From positions 236,604 through 274,247 of the forward strand of contig CP070648.1 in assembly GCA_020354555.1 (NCBI GenBank): a stretch of 37,644 nucleotides of DNA, given 5' to 3'. Below the pieces are notes generated by a model. The model was not told where the DNA came from and ran no database searches. It was given only the letters and a program-made list of their open reading frames with translations. Source of the stretch: Armatimonadota bacterium. Lineage in GTDB: Bacteria; Armatimonadota; Hebobacteria; GCA-020354555; CP070648. Shown here in pieces: positions 32,224 through 37,644 of this stretch; position 1 is the first letter of the stretch; each line of letters starts with the position of its first letter. The position numbers and the translations under genes are program-made.

Positions 32224-33684
32224 CTAGTAGGGTATGCCGAATGCGCGACAGAGGAAGACCGCCATCTGGTCGCGGCGACAGGGATTCGCCGGGCAGTACG
32301 TGTCGGCGCCGCAGCCGCTGGTTACCGGGGTGCCGCCCCAGGACGGCGCATCCGCGAGACGCTCGACCCAACCGTAGAAGATGTGAGTGCCGTCCGCGTC
32401 AATCCCTCCGCTGCCCCCGCCGTCCCACATGCCGTTCACACCGCGCGGCACGTCGCTGAAGCTGGCGACGCCGGGGTCAAGCCAGGTCTTGCCGTTGGCC
32501 CGACACAGGAACGCCGCCATCTGCCCGCGCGTTGTCACCGAACTGAAACAGTAGTATCCACTGCCGCAGCCGAGTGTGACGGGCACGCCTCCCCACGACG
32601 CCGGATCCGCCACTCGCTCGATGAGACCATATCCCCAGCGTGTGCCGTCAGCATCGAGGCCGCCCGAATAAGGCGGCGTCGCGTATTGGCCGTCACTGCC
32701 GCGCGGGACGTCAACGAACGTGGCGCCGCCGGAATCGTACCACGCCTGACCCGCCGCACGACAGATGAACGCCGCCATCTGGGAGCGCGTGACGCTGGCC
32801 GCGGGGCAGTACTGCAGGGGACTCGCGGCGCAACCGGTCGTGATCCCCTCGCGGTATATGGCTTCGATGTACGCGTAGGCCCAGTGATGAGCTGGGACGT
32901 CGGCGAAGGTCGTCCCCGAGTCGAGTATGTAGATGCGGAAGTCATCGGCGTCGAGCAGGTTGTTAGTCGCCCGGACGTTCGTGCGCACAGTGTCCGTCGT
33001 GTTGATAGCGTCGAAGAGCACGGGGCCACCAATTGCCTGGCCGTTATAGTAGAACCACGCGTTGCCGGTCGCGCGGTCTATCTCCATCCCGACACGGCCC
33101 CACCAGTTCCACCCACTGACCGCCAAGGGCCACGAGAAAGGCTTCCACCACGAGCCGTCGTGGAACTGAAAGACGGCGACCTCCCAGCTCAGTCCTTCGT
33201 CGTAGGAGAGCAGCATGATCTCGACATACGTCAAACCGTCCACGAAATAGGGCTGCAGCGTGTGCTCCTGCTCCGCGCCCGGCTGTGCCAATCCTTTGGC
33301 GTGCAAGAGCGTCTCGACGTAGTACCGCGCCGTCGGGGGGATGATGCCATCGACGATCTGCAGAGTCGTGCCGCGGTACTCGCACCACGACAGGTTGACC
33401 CCGGGAAGCCCGGAGTCTTCGGTGGCGGAAAGGGCGCGCGTGGTTCCGCCCCACGGAATCGCGACTGCGGTGACCCGCCAGTCCGCGTCGTAGTTGAGGC
33501 AGCCGCCACCGCTTCCGGTATAGCGCGCCCAGTCGCTGGGCATCAGGCCCAACGGCTCGGTTTCGAACATTTGCTGCACTTCAGGCGGAATGCCTGGGTT
33601 GCGCGCCGGGGGCACGGCTCGCACCGGCGAGCCCGACGCAACGATGCTAGCGAAGGCGATAGAAGCGGCGAGTGCTCGATTCAT
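32224..33684 (-). CDS. Exported protein with three cysteine-bearing SLH domains
   Basis: 486 residues. Signal peptide at about 1-23 (ALAASIAFASIVASGSP). Residues about 30-255 are a Trp-rich beta domain with a lectin-like look (SWWKPFSWPLAVSGWNWWGR, then GNAWFYYNGQAIGG). Three SLH-like modules begin near 259 (TFADVPAHHWAYAYIEAIYR), 322 and 400. Each carries GC-x-YC followed by QMA-x-F-x-CRA, so each has about three cysteines. Modules 2 and 3 have an insertion of the GLDADGT type before the helix. SLH domains bind cell-wall or envelope polymers. I chose the ATG at 33684; open codons upstream are basic and unlike the protein. Confidence 0.85.
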   Translation of the reverse strand: MNRALAASIAFASIVASGSPVRAVPPARNPGIPPEVQQMFETEPLGLMPSDWARYTGSGGGCLNYDADWRVTAVAIPWGGTTRALSATEDSGLPGVNLSWCEYRGTTLQIVDGIIPPTARYYVETLLHAKGLAQPGAEQEHTLQPYFVDGLTYVEIMLLSYDEGLSWEVAVFQFHDGSWWKPFSWPLAVSGWNWWGRVGMEIDRATGNAWFYYNGQAIGGPVLFDAINTTDTVRTNVRATNNLLDADDFRIYILDSGTTFADVPAHHWAYAYIEAIYREGITTGCAASPLQYCPAASVTRSQMAAFICRAAGQAWYDSGGATFVDVPRGSDGQYATPPYSGGLDADGTRWGYGLIERVADPASWGGVPVTLGCGSGYYCFSSVTTRGQMAAFLCRANGKTWLDPGVASFSDVPRGVNGMWDGGGSGGIDADGTHIFYGWVERLADAPSWGGTPVTSGCGADTYCPANPCRRDQMAVFLCRAFGIPY

Positions 33685-34116
33685 CTCGTCGCGACCTCGA
33701 CGCGTCCCACTGCGGCGGGAGTCGAGGTGCTCTGAGTAGATTCCCCCCCCGGCGCGCTGTTCCCTCTCTTCGCCTGACGCGCCGCGCCGACACAGAGCGG
33801 ACGACTTCCTGAGGGGGCTGATCGCCGCCGCCGACCCCTGAGCGCCTCGTCGGGTGGGGCTTGGCACAGGCGCCTTCGCGTGAGCACGAAACGAGGACAA
33901 ATCGGTTCTCCCACGCCTGCCCAAGCGTGGCACGTTTCTTGCTCCGGATTGGTCATTGGGTGCGGTCGCAGTCGGCTCTACGACGGAGCGGTGCGCACCG
34001 ATCAGCCGTGCTTCGGCGGAAGCTCGGCAAGGTACACACGCGCCTAGGGAGCGGCTGCCAGCATCAATCTGCTGGGCTGTAGGTGCGGGAAACGCCAGCA
34101 GAGGGTTGCAGAGCAG
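33685..34116. other. Gene-free stretch between divergent SLH and radical SAM genes
   Basis: This should hold the promoters of both neighbours, but I find no pair of good -35/-10 boxes, operator-like repeat, RNA motif or convincing gene. Short open frames here are chance frames. Confidence 0.55.
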
Positions 34117-35601
34117 GTGAATCCTGACGTCTTGCTAGTGCAGCCTCCCAGCCCCCCCCACATGAACGTGGGTCGTGACTGGGCGGGGGGCTTTGGCACC
34201 GCGACTTCGTCGCGACGGGAAATCTATGGGCATGACGAAGACGCGCTGGCGTGTCCCTACTTGCCGCTGCTGCGCGTGGCCGGCGCCCTCGAGCGGCAGC
34301 ATCGCACGGTTCGCGTGATTGACGCCCAGGCCGAACGCCTCAGCGATGCGCAAGTCGTCGACCGGGTCATCGAGGTGGGCGCGCGCGACGTGGTCGCCTC
34401 CCTGAGCTTGCCCTCCCTGCGTGGCGATCTCGCCCTTCTGGCCAGGATCAAGCGAGCCGACCCGGACCTGCGCCTCATCGCGATCGGCACGGTGTGCAAG
34501 GCGCTGCCCAGTGAGGTGCTTGAGACAGGGGTCGTGGATATCGCGGTGCGCGGCGACGCTGAAGCGGTCGTGCCCGAGCTGTTGGAATGGCGGTCCGGGG
34601 ATGGCCCGCCGCAGGTAGCGGGCGTTTCCTATGCCGCGAACGGCGCTGCAGTGCACGTCGGGCCGGCCAGGGCTATCGCAACGGCCGCCGACCTGCCCCC
34701 GCCAGCGTATCATCTGGCGCCGATGGATCGGTACGTGAGGCAAGTGGATGGGCGACCGATGCGTTTCGCGCCGGTGGCGACGGGCTTGGGATGCGGGTTC
34801 GCGTGCGGCTATTACTGCCCCTACCCGTTCGGATTCGGCCGCCGCATGCTGCTGCGGGAACCGCACGCGGTGGTCGAGGAAGTCGCTCGCCTGGCGACGG
34901 ATCTCGGCGTCGAATTCGTGATCTTCCGCGACCAGCTGTTCAGCGCCGAGCGGGATCATGCCGAACTGGTATGCAAAGGACTGATCGAGAGCGGCGGCCC
35001 GGTGCGCTGGCTATGCGAGACTCGCGCCGACCGCGTGGAGCCAGCGCTGCTCGATTTGATGCGGCGGGCCGGCTGCCTGGCCGTGCATTACGGATTGGAG
35101 AGCGGAGACGCGGAGATCTTCAGTCGGATCGCCAAGCCTGGGGCCACCTTGGACGATATGCGGCGGGCGGTTCGGGAGACCCACCGCGCCAGGCTGGCCG
35201 CGCACCTTCACGTCATAGTCGGCCTGCCCAATGAGACGTGGGACAGCGTACGGAAGACGCTTCACTTCGTGCGCGACGTGCGACCCGATTCGGTTCAAGT
35301 CTGCCTCGCGACGCCGTACCCGGGCACCCGTATGTACGCGGATGCCGACGAGCGAGGGCTGCTCCTGACTCGTGACTGGACCCGATACACGGCCAACGAT
35401 CCCGTGATGCGCACCGAGCACATGAGCGGCGAAGACCTCGCGCGCGCGGCACATTACCTGCGTGACAATTGGTGGAAGCAGAACCTGGCGCGGCGCGGCC
35501 TGCGGCGGGTCGCGCGCATTGTTAGATCATGGGCAACGCCGTCCGGCGCAGCGGGCCAGCGTCAGCCGCCGGGACCCAGTGGAGGAGCGTTTTCAGCTTG
35601 A
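34117..35601 (+). CDS. B12-binding-type radical SAM protein with CX3CX3C motif
   Basis: 494 residues. Residues 1-190 form the B12-binding-like domain (DVLLVQPPSPPHMNVGRDWA, then VRVIDAQAERLS and DIAVRGDAEAVVPELL). The radical SAM domain follows, but its cysteines are Cys226, Cys230 and Cys234 (GCGFACGYYCPYP), one residue wider than CX3CX2C. The rest of the domain looks intact: VEFVIFRDQLFSAERDH, then VHYGLESGDAEIFSRI and HLHVIVGLPNETWDSV. It starts with GTG, with GAGGG about 11 bases upstream. It overlaps the start of the GT2 gene (TTGA), so it may modify a glycan or lipid in that pathway. The substrate is unknown. Confidence 0.85.
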   Translation: MNPDVLLVQPPSPPHMNVGRDWAGGFGTATSSRREIYGHDEDALACPYLPLLRVAGALERQHRTVRVIDAQAERLSDAQVVDRVIEVGARDVVASLSLPSLRGDLALLARIKRADPDLRLIAIGTVCKALPSEVLETGVVDIAVRGDAEAVVPELLEWRSGDGPPQVAGVSYAANGAAVHVGPARAIATAADLPPPAYHLAPMDRYVRQVDGRPMRFAPVATGLGCGFACGYYCPYPFGFGRRMLLREPHAVVEEVARLATDLGVEFVIFRDQLFSAERDHAELVCKGLIESGGPVRWLCETRADRVEPALLDLMRRAGCLAVHYGLESGDAEIFSRIAKPGATLDDMRRAVRETHRARLAAHLHVIVGLPNETWDSVRKTLHFVRDVRPDSVQVCLATPYPGTRMYADADERGLLLTRDWTRYTANDPVMRTEHMSGEDLARAAHYLRDNWWKQNLARRGLRRVARIVRSWATPSGAAGQRQPPGPSGGAFSA

Positions 35602-36671
35602 GCACGACGAGCGTTATCATCGCTACGTACAACTACGGTCGGTTCCTTGGGGACTGTCTCCGCAGCGTGCTCGACCAGACCGCCGAGCCGCTGGAGGTCA
35701 TCGTGGTGGATGACGGGTCCACCGACGAAACGTCCGAGGTGGTGGCCTCCTTCGGCGATCGAGTGCGCTACCTCCGGCAACACAACCAGGGCCCGGGCGC
35801 CGCGCGCAATCGCGGCCTGGAACTGGCGCAGGGCGACTACATTGCATTCTGCGACGGCGACGACTGCTACCGCCCTCACAGCATCGAGCGGCGCGCCGCC
35901 GTGCTGGATCGCTATCCCGAGGTGGGTTTAGTATTCGGCGATCTAGAGCTGTTCTTCGAGCCATCCGGCGTGAGGTGGAGATCGCTGACGGCGACCGAGT
36001 TCAAGGCCGGTTTCCGGCGTCTGCCCAGGCGAGCACTCGAGGCCGACGTATCCGTGCTGGAAGGAGATGTCCTGAGCACGCTACTGGTGGACCGATTCGT
36101 CACCATGCCGACCGCGATGGTGCGCCGTTCGTGCCTGGAGCGCTGGGGGGCGTTCGACGAAGGCCTGCGCATGCAGGAGGACATTGACCTGTGGCTGCGC
36201 CTGGCCGAGCGCGAGCGGTGCGCATACATTGACCAGCAGCTCGCCGACTGCCGCCAGCACGACAGCAACTTGTCCACGCGGTCGCTGCTGCGGGCGACGA
36301 CGCAGATCCAACTCATACACAAGCTCATGACCAGCGCCGGACCAACATGGCGCTCGCGGGGGCGCCTGCTGCGGCAACAGCTCGGCATTTACCTGTTCGA
36401 CCTCGGGTACGTGCGTTTCAAGGCGGAGGAGTACGCCGCGGCCCGCCGTGCGTTTGCACAGGGCCTCGCTTGCCGGCCCCACGACTGGCGGCTCTGGGCA
36501 TACGCCGCTGCGGCGTGCTTGCCCGCGGCGGTGCGGGAAGCCGCGAAGGGCTGGAGGCGGAGGGTGCTGCGGCAGGATCGCGCCGAGGGGAGAGCAGCCA
36601 GCGGCGCCTGCGCGGTGGCGACGTCGCCGAAGAGTACGGCAAGCGCCCGTCGGGCGCGTGGGCGTCGCTGA
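35598..36671 (+). CDS. Family 2 glycosyltransferase
   Basis: 357 residues with a GT-A fold: SVIIATYNYGRFLGDCLRSV at the N-terminus, DDGSTD at 38-43, NQGPGAARNRGLELAQGDYI and the metal-binding DGDD at 86-89. The acceptor-side motif MQEDIDLWLRLAE (ED with D) is also present. The last 100 residues include a TPR-like helix pair (RFKAEEYAAARRAFAQGLAC) and a basic tail. I chose TTG at 35598 with GGAGGAG 10 bases upstream and a 4-base overlap with the previous stop. A longer frame from 35529 lacks a ribosome site. It probably builds an exported glycan passed to the flippase downstream. Confidence 0.88.
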   Translation: MSTTSVIIATYNYGRFLGDCLRSVLDQTAEPLEVIVVDDGSTDETSEVVASFGDRVRYLRQHNQGPGAARNRGLELAQGDYIAFCDGDDCYRPHSIERRAAVLDRYPEVGLVFGDLELFFEPSGVRWRSLTATEFKAGFRRLPRRALEADVSVLEGDVLSTLLVDRFVTMPTAMVRRSCLERWGAFDEGLRMQEDIDLWLRLAERERCAYIDQQLADCRQHDSNLSTRSLLRATTQIQLIHKLMTSAGPTWRSRGRLLRQQLGIYLFDLGYVRFKAEEYAAARRAFAQGLACRPHDWRLWAYAAAACLPAAVREAAKGWRRRVLRQDRAEGRAASGACAVATSPKSTASARRARGRR

Positions 36672-36686
36672 GGCGTGCCAACATCT

Positions 36687-37644
36687 ATGGAGCAGGCAGA
36701 GACAACCGGGACCGTCACCTCGACCTACGCGGAGATCGCCAAGGTCTTCCGCCACGCCATGGTGTACGGGGTCGCGAGCGTGACGAGCGGCGTGATCGGG
36801 TTCATCATGATCCCGGTGTACACGCGGTGCCTGTCGCCGGCCGAGTACGGGATCGTCGAACTGCTGCAGCTGACGTCAAACGTGCTCGGGATTGTGCTGG
36901 GAATGGGGTTCGGCACGGCGGTGCTGCGGTTCTACTTTCAGTACGACAGCGAACGCGACCGCCACGAGGTAATCAGCACCGCGCTGGCAGTCCTCGTCGC
37001 GGTCGGCACCGGGGTGACGATTCTGCTGCTGTTCGGCAGCGAGTGGCTGGGGCGGCTGGTGTTGGGGGAGTCCGGCTACGGGTTGTTCGCCGCGCTGATG
37101 CTGCTCACCAGCTTGTTCGGCCTCGTGCTCATCGTACCCCTGGCCTACGTGCGTGCTTTGGAGCGATCGGCGCTCTACGGGGGCATCGCCATCGGGCGCC
37201 TGCTGCTGGGCCTGACGCTCAATATCGTGTTCGTCGTAGTGCTGCGGATGGGCGTCCTCGGAGTGTTGCTGAGCGCCTTGGTGGTGGCGCTTGTGTCGGC
37301 GATCGGGTTGCTGGGTGGGACGCTGCGGAAGGTTCGACTGGCCGTGTCGCGCGTCAAGCTCCGGCAGATGGCGACGTACGGAGGGCCGTTGGTGCCGGCC
37401 AGCCTCTCGATGTTTGTCCTTCACTTCGCCGACCGTTTCTTCCTCGAGCGCGCGGCGAGCCTGGAGCAGGTGGGTCTTTATGCGCTGGGCTACAAGTTCG
37501 CAATGATGCTTCCCATGCTGGTGATGGAGCCCTTCGGATTGGTGTGGGGGGCAGCGATGTTCGCCGTCGCCAAGCGGGACGACGCGCGCGACATCTACGG
37601 CAAGGTGTGCACGTACTTCTTCTGCGTCGCCACCTTCTTCGCTC
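36687..37644 (+). CDS. Lipid-linked glycan flippase (Wzx/MurJ-like), cut by the right edge
   Basis: The first 319 residues of a multi-span polysaccharide transporter. After a short soluble start (MEQAETTGTVTSTYAEIAKV) come VYGVASVTSGVIGFIMIPVY and TRCLSPAEYGIVELLQLTSN, the hallmark N-terminus of oligosaccharide flippases of the MOP superfamily. Membrane spans continue to the edge, including LVPASLSMFVLHFADRFFLE, which matches the start of the second half. It follows the GT2 gene by 15 bp. It would move undecaprenyl-linked glycan units across the inner membrane. Confidence 0.88.
   Translation, partial: MEQAETTGTVTSTYAEIAKVFRHAMVYGVASVTSGVIGFIMIPVYTRCLSPAEYGIVELLQLTSNVLGIVLGMGFGTAVLRFYFQYDSERDRHEVISTALAVLVAVGTGVTILLLFGSEWLGRLVLGESGYGLFAALMLLTSLFGLVLIVPLAYVRALERSALYGGIAIGRLLLGLTLNIVFVVVLRMGVLGVLLSALVVALVSAIGLLGGTLRKVRLAVSRVKLRQMATYGGPLVPASLSMFVLHFADRFFLERAASLEQVGLYALGYKFAMMLPMLVMEPFGLVWGAAMFAVAKRDDARDIYGKVCTYFFCVATFFA

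Overview
The window is a high-GC bacterial chromosome segment of roughly 24 genes with no rRNA, tRNA, insertion sequence, phage or CRISPR array that I can see. The host looks like an uncultivated diderm. It has a large outer-membrane beta-barrel protein ending in Phe, S-layer homology (SLH) repeats, a PEP-CTERM/exosortase pair and several B12-type radical SAM enzymes. An anaerobe-type Mrp/NifX/radical-SAM operon points to anoxic metabolism. Armatimonadota or a similar lineage would fit, but that is inference. The TAG, TGA and TAA codons all end genes here, so the genetic code appears standard.

Region 1 (1-6540, minus strand) is one long compact operon: Mrp ATPase, MBL-fold hydrolase, NifX-like protein, radical SAM protein, two Met/Gly-rich small proteins, a second NifX-like protein with a Gly-rich tail, a NifU/IscU scaffold, a Gly-rich zinc-ribbon protein, an FmdB zinc ribbon and a TrmO/TsaA protein cut by the left edge. 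A PadR repressor gene with N-terminal cysteines lies at its head. Near-identical 15-bp operator-like sites precede both padR and mrp. The set resembles metal-cofactor loci related to NifX and the orange protein (ORP).

Region 2 (6600-17393) holds a TMTC-like membrane glycosyltransferase with TPRs, a membrane-anchored HEAT protein, a ruvCAB operon whose ruvC carries an in-frame amber codon, a DHDPS-family aldolase with an ADP-ribosylglycohydrolase, and a DUF3786 plus B12-radical-SAM pair behind a strong promoter.

Region 3 (17437-23640, minus) is a surface-protein operon: a DUF11 exported protein, a FlgD-Ig-ended exported protein, a small lipoprotein and an 879-residue beta-barrel. Upstream is a clear cyclic-di-GMP-I (GEMM-I) riboswitch, so c-di-GMP probably controls the whole set.

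Region 4 (23912-30244, minus) is an exosortase locus: GHMP sugar kinase, GDP-sugar 4,6-dehydratase-like enzyme, exosortase, EpsI-type protein, GT-C glycosyltransferase and a PEP-CTERM substrate. Region 5 (30436-37644) has a PhoPQ-related alpha/beta hydrolase, an SLH protein, and a plus-strand run of B12-radical SAM, GT2 glycosyltransferase and a lipid-linked glycan flippase cut by the right edge. Regions 3-5 together look like an envelope and exopolysaccharide neighbourhood.
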